A DNA stretch of 64,000 nucleotides from HGM04593 sp045634365 (lineage in GTDB: Bacteria > Bacteroidota > Bacteroidia > Bacteroidales > Bacteroidaceae), in contig JAZRAC010000001.1 of the NCBI GenBank assembly GCA_045634365.1, forward strand, positions 62,001 through 126,000, read 5' to 3'. The stretch's first letter is position 1. The number at the start of each line of letters is the position of its first letter. Both the position numbers and the translations under genes were made by a program. A model generated the notes under the pieces. That model worked only from the letters and a program-made list of their open reading frames with translations. It ran no database searches and was not told where the DNA came from. This document shows, one piece after another, positions 51,632-60,314 of the stretch.

Positions 51632-51679
51632 AAGGTTGTCCCTCTGCATAAAAACGGAGTTGTGGGCAACCTTTTTTTT
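51632..51679 (+). terminator. terminator of the XRE regulator
   Basis: A 10-bp stem with one bulged T (51632-51642 with 51664-51673), an inner GAG/CTC stem, and a run of T to 51678. Confidence 0.8.
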
Positions 51680-51687
51680 ATTATATT

Positions 51688-51719
51688 ATTTGTTCCAAGA
51701 ATTAAATTATGTTACCTTC
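51688..51719 (+). promoter_or_regulatory. pyrK-pyrD promoter
   Basis: -33 TTTG (51688-51691), a 20-bp spacer and -7 TACCTTCG (51712-51719), giving a leader of about 115 bases before pyrK. Confidence 0.5.
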
Positions 51720-51840
51720 GCAAATAGTTGCTTGCAATTATAAACGGGGGCTCTTTCGGGAGTGAATGTTCCTGTGTAATAAAAGCGCGTTTATTAGAGA
51801 TTCAAACAACTTCTAAAATTTTAAAAGGTTATTATAAACT

Positions 51841-52608
51841 ATGAAAAAGGTTCTTGTCGATTTGACAATAAAGGAGGTTGAGCAGCTGAACGCAACTTGC
51901 GTGTTGCTTAATATGACAAGCGAACAGCCTCTTCCGGAGGTGTTTCCCGGGCAATTTGCCGAGCTGCGCATCGATGGCACACCAAGCGTTATGTTGCGTC
52001 GCCCAATTTCTATTCACAGCTGCAATGCCGAAAAGAATGAAATTGGTTTTCTTGTGCAGATTGTGGGCGATGGTACACGCTGGCTTGGTAATTTGAAGGC
52101 CGGTGATAAGGTGAATGCTCTTCTGCCGCTTGGCAATGGTTTTACAATGCCCACCGATGAGAATGCCAATCTCTTGCTTGTTGGCGGTGGTGTAGGCAGT
52201 GCTCCTCTATATTATTTGGCCGAGGAACTTAAACGAAAAGGCTATAAATTTACACTGCTTATCGGTGCCCGCTCGGCAAAAGACCTCTATCGTCGCGAAG
52301 CTTATGAGGCACTCGGCAGAGTGGAATATACCACCGAGGATGGCTCTTTGGGCGAGAAGGGGTATGTTACCAACCATTCGGTTCTTAAAGATGCTTTTAC
52401 GCAGATATATACCTGCGGTCCCAAGCCTATGATGCTCGCCGTTGCAAAATATGCACGCGAGAATAATATTCCCTGCGAAGTGTCGCTCGAAAATAAAATG
52501 GCCTGTGGCCTTGGTGCCTGCCTTTGTTGTGTAGAGGATACAAAAGAGGGGCATAGATGTGTGTGTACAGATGGTCCGGTATTTTCAATAGATGAATTAA
52601 AATGGTAA
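51841..52608 (+). CDS. pyrK: dihydroorotate dehydrogenase electron-transfer subunit PyrK
   Basis: FAD and 2Fe-2S subunit that lets the class 1B dihydroorotate dehydrogenase use NAD. The 255-aa protein has an FAD-binding barrel with MLRRPISIHSC, an NAD-binding half with LLVGGGVGSAPLYYLAEEL and YTCGPKPMM, and the iron-sulfur loop CGLGACLCC plus a later Cys (KEGHRCVCTDGPVF). Its 3' end overlaps pyrD by 7 bp. Confidence 0.95.
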   Translation: MKKVLVDLTIKEVEQLNATCVLLNMTSEQPLPEVFPGQFAELRIDGTPSVMLRRPISIHSCNAEKNEIGFLVQIVGDGTRWLGNLKAGDKVNALLPLGNGFTMPTDENANLLLVGGGVGSAPLYYLAEELKRKGYKFTLLIGARSAKDLYRREAYEALGRVEYTTEDGSLGEKGYVTNHSVLKDAFTQIYTCGPKPMMLAVAKYARENNIPCEVSLENKMACGLGACLCCVEDTKEGHRCVCTDGPVFSIDELKW

Positions 52609-53513
52609 AGACTGATGTTAAAATAGGAGGATTGAATTTGAAAAATCCGGTCCTCACTGCTTCGGGAACATTCGGCTATGGCGTGGAATTTTCCGATTTT
52701 GTAGATTTGAACAAATTGGGTGGTTTTATAGTAAAAGGTACCACGCTTAATCCTCGCGAGGGTAACCCTTATCCCCGCAGTGCTGAAACGCCTATGGGAA
52801 TGTTGAATGCCGTGGGCTTGCAAAATAAAGGTGTCGACTATTTTGCCCAGAATATATATCCGCAATTAAAAGACCTCGATACAAATGTTATTGTAAACGT
52901 ATCGGGAGCTTGTATAGAGGATTATGTCGCTTGTGCCGAAAAGGTGGCAGCGCTCGATAAAATTCCGGCGATAGAGCTTAATATTTCCTGTCCCAATGTA
53001 AAGCAGGGTGGAATGGCATTTGGCGTGCAGGCTGCCTCGGCTGCCGAGGTTGTGTCGGCTGTGCGAAAGGCCTATCCAAAAACTCTTATCGTGAAATTGT
53101 CGCCAAATGTAACGGATATTACAGAGATTGCGCGAGCAGTGGAGGGTGCCGGTGCCGATAGTGTTTCTCTCATAAATACCCTTTTGGGAATGGCTATCGA
53201 CAGCGAAAAGCGCCGTCCTGTGCTCTCTACAATTACAGGAGGTATGAGCGGCCCTGCTGTTAAGCCCATTGCTTTGCGTATGGTGTGGCAAGTGGCAAAG
53301 GCTGTTAAAATTCCGGTGGTGGGCATTGGCGGAATAACCACCGGTAGCGACGCTGTGGAGTTCCTGCTTGCAGGAGCATCGGCCATAGAAGTGGGTACTG
53401 CCAACTTTATGAATCCTGCCGTTACAGGTGAGATTGTCGATTATATTCGGGATTATCTGGTGCGTCACAATATGAGTTCCATTGACGAATTGATTGGGGC
53501 ATTGGAGGTGTAA
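52602..53513 (+). CDS. pyrD: dihydroorotate dehydrogenase, class 1B catalytic subunit
   Basis: FMN enzyme that oxidises dihydroorotate to orotate. The 303-aa protein begins KTDVKIGGLNLKNPVLTASG. The active-site Cys lies in ELNISCPNVKQGG (class 1B has Cys, class 2 Ser), FMN binding in GVGIGGITTGSDAVEFLLAGA-type text near residue 245. The overlap with pyrK shows joint translation and a heterotetramer. Confidence 0.96.
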   Translation: MVKTDVKIGGLNLKNPVLTASGTFGYGVEFSDFVDLNKLGGFIVKGTTLNPREGNPYPRSAETPMGMLNAVGLQNKGVDYFAQNIYPQLKDLDTNVIVNVSGACIEDYVACAEKVAALDKIPAIELNISCPNVKQGGMAFGVQAASAAEVVSAVRKAYPKTLIVKLSPNVTDITEIARAVEGAGADSVSLINTLLGMAIDSEKRRPVLSTITGGMSGPAVKPIALRMVWQVAKAVKIPVVGIGGITTGSDAVEFLLAGASAIEVGTANFMNPAVTGEIVDYIRDYLVRHNMSSIDELIGALEV

Positions 53514-53522
53514 TTTATAAAG

Positions 53523-54140
53523 ATGGAGTATCAAAAATTTAAGATTGCCGACGAGGTTGTTACAATCCCCATTCCTTGCAGCTATAAGGATTGCTTTCTT
53601 CTTGCGCAGAGTGATATGTATCGTCACAATGGGTATTTGTGCAGTATATGGCGTATGTTGTATTATTGCATAACCGGTAGAAATATTGCGTTCTACTTTT
53701 GGTTCAGAATGTCGTCGTATAAGGGCTTTCTTTATCCAATAACAAAATACTTTATGGGTAGAATTCAAAGAAGATGCGGGTTGCAATTATATCCAAAAAC
53801 CAAGGTAGGCTATGGCCTGTATATAGGGCATTTCTTTGGTACGTTGGTCCATGCAGAATCTGTAATTGGTAATAATGTAAATCTGTTTCATCTAACATCG
53901 ATAGGTAGCAATGGTGGTAGAGGGGCTTATATAGGTAATTATGTTCACGTAGCTCCTTCTGTTTCTATGGTTGGTGCTTTAAATATCGGAAGTAAATCGG
54001 CAATAGGTGCAGGATCGGTTGTTACAAAAGATGTACCTCCTTGCGCGACGGTAGCGGGTGTTCCTTCGAAAGTGCTCACCTATGATTATCCGGCGCGTTT
54101 TATCCATAATCCTTATGAGTTTGATAAGAATGTTCTATAA
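53523..54140 (+). CDS. serine acetyltransferase-like hexapeptide acyltransferase
   Basis: A 205-aa left-handed beta-helix acyltransferase. Residues 1-95 are a mostly helical, aromatic N-terminal part, then hexapeptide turns (KTKVGYGLYIGHFFGTLVHAESVIG, GAYIGNYVHVAPSVSMVGAL, SKSAIGAGSVVTKDVPPCATVAGVPSKVL). It resembles serine O-acetyltransferases and capsule or LPS acetyltransferases. The His of YIGHFFG matches the catalytic His position of CysE. It is A+T-richer than pyrK/pyrD and starts 9 bp after pyrD. The acceptor is unknown. Confidence 0.75.
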   Translation: MEYQKFKIADEVVTIPIPCSYKDCFLLAQSDMYRHNGYLCSIWRMLYYCITGRNIAFYFWFRMSSYKGFLYPITKYFMGRIQRRCGLQLYPKTKVGYGLYIGHFFGTLVHAESVIGNNVNLFHLTSIGSNGGRGAYIGNYVHVAPSVSMVGALNIGSKSAIGAGSVVTKDVPPCATVAGVPSKVLTYDYPARFIHNPYEFDKNVL

Positions 54141-54156
54141 GCGGATAGGTGAATGA

Positions 54157-54200
54157 TACAAAAATAAACCGACAGATTCCTGTCGGTTTATTTTTGTATA
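54157..54200. terminator. bidirectional terminator, acyltransferase / trmD
   Basis: A 20-bp perfect stem (54157-54176 with 54181-54200) with a 4-base loop. Its outer arms give U-rich ends on both strands. Confidence 0.88.
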
Positions 54201-54224
54201 TACAATTGTGTTTGTAAATAATTA

Positions 54225-54902
54225 TTATTTTTCAAGTAGGTCGGGGCGCAAACGCTTTGTACGCTCCAACGACTGTTCAAATTCCCATTGTCTTATTTTA
54301 GCTTCGTGTCCCGAGAGTAGAATATCGGGAACTTTCCACCCATTATACTCGGCCGGGCGTGTGTAAACAGGTGGAGCAAGCAGATTATCCTGAAAAGAGT
54401 CGGAAAGAGCCGACGTTTCATCGGAAATTACCCCGGGAATTAGGCGAATGACCGCGTCGCAAATCACTTCAACCGCCAATTCGCCACCTGTTAATACATA
54501 ATCTCCAATGCTTATCTCCTTGGTAATCAAATGCTCGCGTATTCTATGGTCGATTCCTTTGTAATGTCCGCACAAAAAAATCAAATTTTGCTTCATCGAG
54601 AGTGAATTTGCCATTGGCTGGTCGAAAAGCTGCCCGTCGGGCGAGGTATAGATAACCTCGTCATACTCTCTTTGTGCTTTTAATTGCTTTATACAATTGT
54701 CGATGGGCTCAATTTTCATCACTAATCCCGCGCAACCGCCAAAGGGGTAATCGTCGGTGCGGCGATGCTTGTCAACTGTATAATCTCGTAAATTATGTAA
54801 ACAAATTTCAGCGTATCCGTTACGTTGCGCACGCCCCATTATAGAAGTGTTAAAGAAGCTTTCCATCATCTCAGGGAAAGTGGTTATAATATCTACACGC
54901 AT
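54225..54902 (-). CDS. trmD: tRNA (guanine37-N1)-methyltransferase TrmD
   Basis: Methylates G37 of tRNAs, which prevents frameshifting. The 225-aa SPOUT-fold protein has RVDIITTFPEMMESFFNTSI at the start, HRRTDDYPFGGCAGLVMKIEP, FLCGHYKGIDHRI, and the knot GDYVLTGGELAVEVICDA. It is a single gene, not in the rpsP-rimM-trmD-rplS operon known from other phyla. Confidence 0.96.
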   Translation of the reverse strand: MRVDIITTFPEMMESFFNTSIMGRAQRNGYAEICLHNLRDYTVDKHRRTDDYPFGGCAGLVMKIEPIDNCIKQLKAQREYDEVIYTSPDGQLFDQPMANSLSMKQNLIFLCGHYKGIDHRIREHLITKEISIGDYVLTGGELAVEVICDAVIRLIPGVISDETSALSDSFQDNLLAPPVYTRPAEYNGWKVPDILLSGHEAKIRQWEFEQSLERTKRLRPDLLEK

Positions 54903-55070
54903 AGTTAATTTATAAATGTAAATTGTTGTATGTGCTATATTGTGGATGATTTTTGTAAAAGAGAGGTGTTGTACCTTCTGTCAAAAAAAATCTCCATTGC
55001 AAAAATAAGATATTTATTTTGAATTACCATAAATATGCAACAAACAGCTGCTTTGTGGTAATTACGAAAC

Positions 55071-55099
55071 TTTGAAATTTGACGCCGATATTAACTTTG
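55071..55099 (+). promoter_or_regulatory. promoter just before the P5-like gene
   Basis: -33 TTTG (55071-55074), a 17-bp spacer and -7 TAACTTTG (55092-55099). The ATG lies 9 bases after the -7 box, so the mRNA would be nearly leaderless. Confidence 0.5.
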
Positions 55100-55108
55100 G
55101 TGCAAAAA

Positions 55109-55519
55109 ATGAAAATCTCAAGAGGTTTACGTAACAACAATCCTTTGAATATACGTCGTAATAATACACGATGGAAAGGATTGGCTGCCGAACAGAAGGA
55201 TTCGGCATTTTTTAGTTTCACTGCCCCCTGCTGGGGGTACAGGGCGGCGTTTATAACTTTAAAGAACTACAAGCGCTTGCACGGCCTTTCAACATTGGCC
55301 GAGTGGGTTGCTCGTTGGGCGCCACCCGTGGAGAATGACACAGCCGGCTACACGGCTTTCGTTGAAAGAAAAAGCGGTGTTGCGCGGGATACGGTGGTAG
55401 ATGTTGCCGATAAGGAAACAATGTGCAGTGTGGTTGCTGCAATGTCGCAAATGGAAAATGGCACTCCCGCCAAGATGGCTGATGTAGAAGAGGGGTGGGC
55501 ACTCTCTCTACGGCAATAA
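55109..55519 (+). CDS. structural protein P5-like (phage-type) protein
   Basis: A 136-aa protein from the ATG at 55109 (MKISRGLRNNNPLNIRRN). The start, followed by RWKGLA and FFSFTAPCWGYRAAFITLKNY, matches the group annotated as phage structural protein P5, frequent in Bacteroidota chromosomes and prophages, and possibly lysozyme-like. WAPPVENDTAGYTAFV fits that group. It has no signal peptide and no phage genes around it. A domesticated phage gene is likely. Confidence 0.75.
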   Translation: MKISRGLRNNNPLNIRRNNTRWKGLAAEQKDSAFFSFTAPCWGYRAAFITLKNYKRLHGLSTLAEWVARWAPPVENDTAGYTAFVERKSGVARDTVVDVADKETMCSVVAAMSQMENGTPAKMADVEEGWALSLRQ

Positions 55520-55558
55520 GAATTTTCGACAATTAGGAACACTACTTATTTGCCCTTT

Positions 55559-55599
55559 AAAACCGCGTTTAAGAGCTTTTGGCTTAAAAACGCGGTTTT
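55559..55599 (+). terminator. terminator of the P5-like gene
   Basis: A 12-bp perfect stem (55559-55570 with 55588-55599), partly extended into the loop. A T-rich run follows within 10 bases. Confidence 0.8.
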
Positions 55600-55632
55600 A
55601 TGCGTTTTTAGGGCTTAATAAAGTTTAAAAAT

Positions 55633-55664
55633 TTTGTGTGTTTCGCTAAAATTAAGTACCTTTA
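55633..55664 (+). promoter_or_regulatory. gyrA promoter
   Basis: -33 TTTG (55633-55636), a 20-bp spacer and -7 TACCTTTA (55657-55664), about 60 bp before the ATG. Confidence 0.5.
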
Positions 55665-55723
55665 CAAGGTTAATATATATAATAAGGTATAAACAAAATA
55701 ATATTAATTTATAAATACATTTT

Positions 55724-58237
55724 ATGATTGACAACGACAGAATTATAAAAGTCAATGTTGAGGATGAGATGCACACCTCGTACATAAATTACTCAATGTC
55801 GGTAATTGTGGCGCGTGCTCTTCCCGATGTGCGTGACGGCTTAAAGCCTGTTCACCGTCGCATCCTTTATGGAATGATGGAGCTTGGAAATACCTCGGAC
55901 AAGGCATTTAAAAAGTCGGCCCGCACAGTGGGTGATGTGCTTGGTAAGTATCACCCTCACGGCGACTCATCGGTTTATGGCGCTCTTGTGCGTATGGCAC
56001 AGCCTTGGGTGATGCGCTATCCGCTTATCGATGGCCACGGAAACTTCGGTTCAATAGACGGCGACTCACCTGCTGCTATGCGTTACACCGAAGCACGCTT
56101 GCAGAAGTTGGGCGAAGATATGGCCGAAGACCTCTACAAAGAGACAGTGGATTTTCAGCCCAACTATGATAATGAAACAGTTGAGCCCACAGTTTTGCCC
56201 ACTCGCATTCCCAATCTGCTTGTAAATGGAGCAACAGGTATTGCCGTGGGTATGGCAACCAATATTCCCACCCACAATCTTAACGAGGTAATAGATGCCT
56301 GTGTTGCATACATCGACAATCCCGAGATTGATACTGATGGATTGATGCAGTATGTTAAGGCTCCCGATTTTCCCACCGGTTGCGATATCCTGGGTGTCTC
56401 GGGTGTGCGCGAGGCCTATGAAACAGGTCGTGGCCGTGTGATAATGCGCGCTGTGGCCGAAATTGAGCAGGGTACACACGAAAAAATCATAGTTACCGCT
56501 ATTCCTTATAATGTACTTAAAGAGGAGCTGATTAAGGATATAGCTTCGATGGTTAACGAGAAGAAGATTGAAGGAATTTCAAATATCAACGACGAGTCGG
56601 ACCAGTCGGGTATGCGCATCGTGATAGATGTGAAACGCGACGCAAATGCCAACGTGGTGCTTAATAAGCTATATAAAATGTCGGCATTGCAAACATCGTT
56701 CAGCGTAAACTGCATTGCGCTGGTTCACGGTCGTCCCCAGCTTCTTTCGTTGAAGGATTGTATAAGGAACTTTGTCGAGCATCGTCACGAAGTGGTAATT
56801 CGTCGCACAAAGTTCGACCTTCGTAAAGCACAGGAACGTGCCCATATTATAGAGGGCCTGATAATAGCATCGGATAATATCGACGAGGTTGTACGCATTA
56901 TTAAGGCTGCAAAATCACCCTCCGATGCGCGCTTGGCGCTTATTGCCCGCTTCAATTTGAGTGAGGTGCAGGCAAATGCCATTGTGGAGATGCGCCTTGG
57001 TCAGCTCACAGGCATCAATCAAGATAAATTGCATGCAGAGTTCGATGAATTGCAGCGCAAGATAGAGTACTACACAGCAATTCTCACCGATGAAGAACTT
57101 TGTAAGACTGTTATTAAGGACGAACTCATTGAGATTAAAGAGAAGTATGGCGACGAGCGTCGTTGCCGCATCGACTACTCTGCATCCAACGACTTTAACC
57201 CCGAAGACTTCTACGCTGACGATGAGATGGTAATCACAATCTCGCATTTGGGCTACATCAAACGTACTCCTCTCACCGAGTATCGCAGCCAGAATCGTGG
57301 CGGAGTGGGCTCGAAGGGTAGCGACACTCGCGATTCCGACTTTATCGAGTATATATACACAGCCACCATGCACAATACAATGCTCTTCTTTACACAGCGT
57401 GGCAAGTGCTATTGGCTCAAAGTGTACGAAATACCCGAGGGTAACAAAAACTCAAAGGGCCGTGCAATACAGAATATGCTCAACATAGAGAGTGACGATG
57501 CCGTGAACGCATTTGTACGTGTTAAGACTCTTGCCGACAAGAACTTTATTGAGAGCCATAATATAGTATTCTGTACCAAGCAAGGTATAATAAAGAAGAC
57601 CTCGCTCGAACAATACTCGCGTCCCCGCACAAATGGTATTATCGCCATCAGCATACGCGAGGACGACCGCGTAATCTCGGTAGCTCTCACCGATGGCGAC
57701 AGCGATATTATTCTGGCCAACCGCACCGGTCGTGCAGTGCGCTTCAACGAGAGTGCCGTGCGTGCAATGGGTCGTACCGCAACAGGAGTCAAGGGAATGG
57801 ATATTGCCGAGAATGACGAAGTTGTAGGAATGGTGGTTCTGCCCAAGAACGATGAAGCCGAGCACAGCCTCCTTGTACTCTCGGAGCAAGGCTACGGCAA
57901 ACGTTCCGAGGTTGCCGACTATCCCACAGTGAGCCGTGGTTGCAAGGGTGTGAAGACCTTGCAGGTAACCGAAAAAACCGGCGAGCTTGTTGCAATAATG
58001 GATGTAAACAACGAGAACGACCTGATGATTATCAATAAGTCGGGTATCACCATCCGCACCTCCGTCGACCAGATACCTGTTCAAGGCCGTGCAACACAAG
58101 GTGTGCGTGTAATCAATCTTGGCAAAAAGAACGATTGCATAGGCTCCGTGTGCAAAGTGAACCGCGAAGAGGTTGAAGAAATACCCGAAACATCGGGCAC
58201 AGATGAAGTAACAGAAAATAGCGAAACAAATAACTAA
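55724..58237 (+). CDS. gyrA: DNA gyrase subunit A
   Basis: Breaks and rejoins DNA in the gyrase heterotetramer. The 837-aa protein has the catalytic Tyr121 in AAMRYTEARL. The quinolone region is HPHGDSSVYGALVRMAQPW, with Ser82 at the main resistance position and Gly86 at the position of E. coli Asp87. The C-terminal beta-pinwheel carries the GyrA box as QNRGGVG. The tail is acidic. A TPR gene follows after 19 bp. Confidence 0.97.
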   Translation: MIDNDRIIKVNVEDEMHTSYINYSMSVIVARALPDVRDGLKPVHRRILYGMMELGNTSDKAFKKSARTVGDVLGKYHPHGDSSVYGALVRMAQPWVMRYPLIDGHGNFGSIDGDSPAAMRYTEARLQKLGEDMAEDLYKETVDFQPNYDNETVEPTVLPTRIPNLLVNGATGIAVGMATNIPTHNLNEVIDACVAYIDNPEIDTDGLMQYVKAPDFPTGCDILGVSGVREAYETGRGRVIMRAVAEIEQGTHEKIIVTAIPYNVLKEELIKDIASMVNEKKIEGISNINDESDQSGMRIVIDVKRDANANVVLNKLYKMSALQTSFSVNCIALVHGRPQLLSLKDCIRNFVEHRHEVVIRRTKFDLRKAQERAHIIEGLIIASDNIDEVVRIIKAAKSPSDARLALIARFNLSEVQANAIVEMRLGQLTGINQDKLHAEFDELQRKIEYYTAILTDEELCKTVIKDELIEIKEKYGDERRCRIDYSASNDFNPEDFYADDEMVITISHLGYIKRTPLTEYRSQNRGGVGSKGSDTRDSDFIEYIYTATMHNTMLFFTQRGKCYWLKVYEIPEGNKNSKGRAIQNMLNIESDDAVNAFVRVKTLADKNFIESHNIVFCTKQGIIKKTSLEQYSRPRTNGIIAISIREDDRVISVALTDGDSDIILANRTGRAVRFNESAVRAMGRTATGVKGMDIAENDEVVGMVVLPKNDEAEHSLLVLSEQGYGKRSEVADYPTVSRGCKGVKTLQVTEKTGELVAIMDVNNENDLMIINKSGITIRTSVDQIPVQGRATQGVRVINLGKKNDCIGSVCKVNREEVEEIPETSGTDEVTENSETNN

Positions 58238-58256
58238 CCTATAAAAATTTGAAAAT

Positions 58257-59516
58257 ATGAAAAAAATCGTATTATCAATGGCAATGATTTTGTCCGCAAC
58301 AATAGCGTTCGGTCAAGAACTGACAAAAGAGGAAATTAAGGCACAGAAAAGAGAAACAAAGGCACTGATGATTGTAGCCAAAGATGCCGAGAAAATTATA
58401 GTGGAAAATCCTGAAACGGCTCTTGCCAACATACAGGCCTGTATCAACAGTCCGCTGGTGAATAACGACCCTTACATCTGGTTCATTGCGGCAAAGTCGC
58501 GTAAAGCAATTGTGGAGAAGGATAATGCTGCACGCGCAGCCGGTGCACAGATAAATATGGAGAAATTTTATGCCGATTGTTGGCAACTCATTTACGAACT
58601 TGAAAAGTGCGATTCACTCGACAATGCGCCCAACGCAAAAGGCAAGGTAGCGCCCAAATATGCCGAATTTATAAAAACAGGGCTCTACGAAAATCGTAAC
58701 CAAATGTACAACGGCGGTTCTTTTTATTACAACAAAGGTAACTACGCCGAGTCGTACAACCAATTTGCAAAGTTTGTAAGCCTCAGCGAGCATTATCTTA
58801 TTAAAGATGCTATTACACCTGCCGAAAAGGTGTATAATGTAAATGCCGCTTACAATGCAGTGCTCTGCGGTATGCGCCTCGAAGATTATCCAAAGGTGTT
58901 GGCTTTTGCCGATGTTGCACTTGCCGACGAGTCGAAGGCCGGCAACATCTATCGCTACAAAGCCACAGCTTACGAGTCTTTGGGTGAGACAGATAAATGG
59001 ATTGAGCTACTGAAAGACGGTGTTGTTAAATTCCCCGACGACCCCTTCTTCTATCAGACACTCATTCAGCACTACGACAAAGCCGGTGATAAGGGGGCTT
59101 TGGATACTCTTGCCGATGAACTTATAGCATCGAATCCTTCGAATCCTCTCTTTGTATATCTCAAAGGCTATATTGCGCAGCAGCAGAATGACACGGATAC
59201 AGCTTTGGAGTGGTACAAAAAGACATTGGATATTGACCCCAATTATGTGAATGCTCTCCGTAACGTGGCATTGAGCTATATTGGAAAGGCACAGGAGTAC
59301 AGCACTAAACAATCGAGCGTAAGACTCGACCGTGCGCAGATTAAGAAGGATAAAGAGATTATCAACGGCTACTTTAAAGAGGCTTTGCCCTATTTCGAGA
59401 AGTTGCGCGAGGTTGCTCCCGACAAGAAGGAACTTTGGTTGAATGGAATTTCGCAATGTTACTACAACCTGAATATGGAGGCAAAATTGAAGGAGATTGA
59501 GACCTTGGCACAATAA
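58257..59516 (+). CDS. secreted tetratricopeptide-repeat protein
   Basis: A 419-aa exported protein with a signal peptide (MKKIVLSMAMILSATIAFGQ). Helical repeats follow. The clearest TPRs are at about 150-185 (GGSFYYNKGNYAESYNQFAKFV), 195-235, and 300-345 (FVYLKGYIAQQQNDTDTALEWYKKTLDIDPNYVNALRNVALSY). It follows gyrA closely, a pairing I know from other Bacteroidales. It is probably a periplasmic scaffold. No enzymatic motif is seen. Confidence 0.85.
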   Translation: MKKIVLSMAMILSATIAFGQELTKEEIKAQKRETKALMIVAKDAEKIIVENPETALANIQACINSPLVNNDPYIWFIAAKSRKAIVEKDNAARAAGAQINMEKFYADCWQLIYELEKCDSLDNAPNAKGKVAPKYAEFIKTGLYENRNQMYNGGSFYYNKGNYAESYNQFAKFVSLSEHYLIKDAITPAEKVYNVNAAYNAVLCGMRLEDYPKVLAFADVALADESKAGNIYRYKATAYESLGETDKWIELLKDGVVKFPDDPFFYQTLIQHYDKAGDKGALDTLADELIASNPSNPLFVYLKGYIAQQQNDTDTALEWYKKTLDIDPNYVNALRNVALSYIGKAQEYSTKQSSVRLDRAQIKKDKEIINGYFKEALPYFEKLREVAPDKKELWLNGISQCYYNLNMEAKLKEIETLAQ

Positions 59517-59532
59517 TCTTTGATTGTGTTTC

Positions 59533-59574
59533 AAAATAAAAAGTTACATCCCGCGGGATGTAACTTTTTATTTT
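59533..59574. terminator. bidirectional terminator, TPR gene / purN
   Basis: A perfect 42-bp palindrome (21-bp arms meeting at 59553/59554 with no loop) ending in A/T runs on both strands. It lies between converging genes. Confidence 0.88.
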
Positions 59575-59664
59575 ATATACTCTCTTGTATAAACAGATGG
59601 ATTTTGGGGAAAATCTACAAATTAGGCTGCGCTGCTTTAAATTTATCTTTGAACCACTCTTGCC

Positions 59665-60237
59665 TTAATCCAACTGCGATAATATCTCCTCAATAACGTG
59701 TGGAAAATGCTCATACTCCAATGCGTGCACTTTGGCTGCAACATCGTCGGGAGTGTCGGTGGGCAATACGGGGCATTTTGCTTGGAAGAAAGTGGTACCC
59801 TTGTCATAATCGGCGTCAATCAAATGTATTGTTATTCCGCTCTCTGTGTCGCCACTCTCAACAACAGCCTTGTGCACGCGGTCGCCATACATTCCTTTTC
59901 CACCGTGCTTGGGCAACAAGGCCGGGTGTATGTTGACAATGCGGGCAGGGTAGGCGTTAATCAGCTTCTCGGGGACAAGCAACAGGAATCCGGCCAGCAC
60001 AATCAGGTCTATGCTGTGCTTTTTCATCATATCAAGAATTGTGTCGGCTGCCATAAATTCAGCCTTTGTAACAACCTCGTATGGAATGCCGATCCTTTTG
60101 GCACGTTCAATCACATAGGCGTTGGGGTTATTGGCCACAATAAGTGAGATTTCCACATTATCGTTTCCTTTAAAGTGGTTGGCAATATTCTCGGCATTGG
60201 AGCCGCTGCCCGATGCAAAAATTGCAATTCTTTTCAT
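59665..60237 (-). CDS. purN: phosphoribosylglycinamide formyltransferase
   Basis: Third purine step: GAR plus 10-formyl-THF to FGAR. The 190-aa protein begins RIAIFASGSGSNAENIANHF. The active-site Asn and His are in RIVNIHPALLPKHGG, and the later Asp in GITIHLIDADYDKG. It is downstream of the LytTR gene with a 77-bp gap. It is probably its own unit. Confidence 0.95.
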   Translation of the reverse strand: MKRIAIFASGSGSNAENIANHFKGNDNVEISLIVANNPNAYVIERAKRIGIPYEVVTKAEFMAADTILDMMKKHSIDLIVLAGFLLLVPEKLINAYPARIVNIHPALLPKHGGKGMYGDRVHKAVVESGDTESGITIHLIDADYDKGTTFFQAKCPVLPTDTPDDVAAKVHALEYEHFPHVIEEILSQLD

Positions 60238-60314
60238 TGGTGTTTATGTGTTAAGAAACTGTTTGTCTAAAAAATAATAAATTCCTCTGTTTAATTTCAA
60301 AATTAAACGGGCTT

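Noticed and set aside
52866..53786. Minus-strand open frame of 306 codons over pyrD and the acyltransferase
   Set aside because: Antisense shadow of two genes with clear motifs. Translation is Cys/His/Arg-rich and has no family features.
55109..55519. Prophage around the P5-like gene
   Set aside because: No capsid, terminase, integrase or tail genes nearby. Flanking genes are trmD and gyrA.
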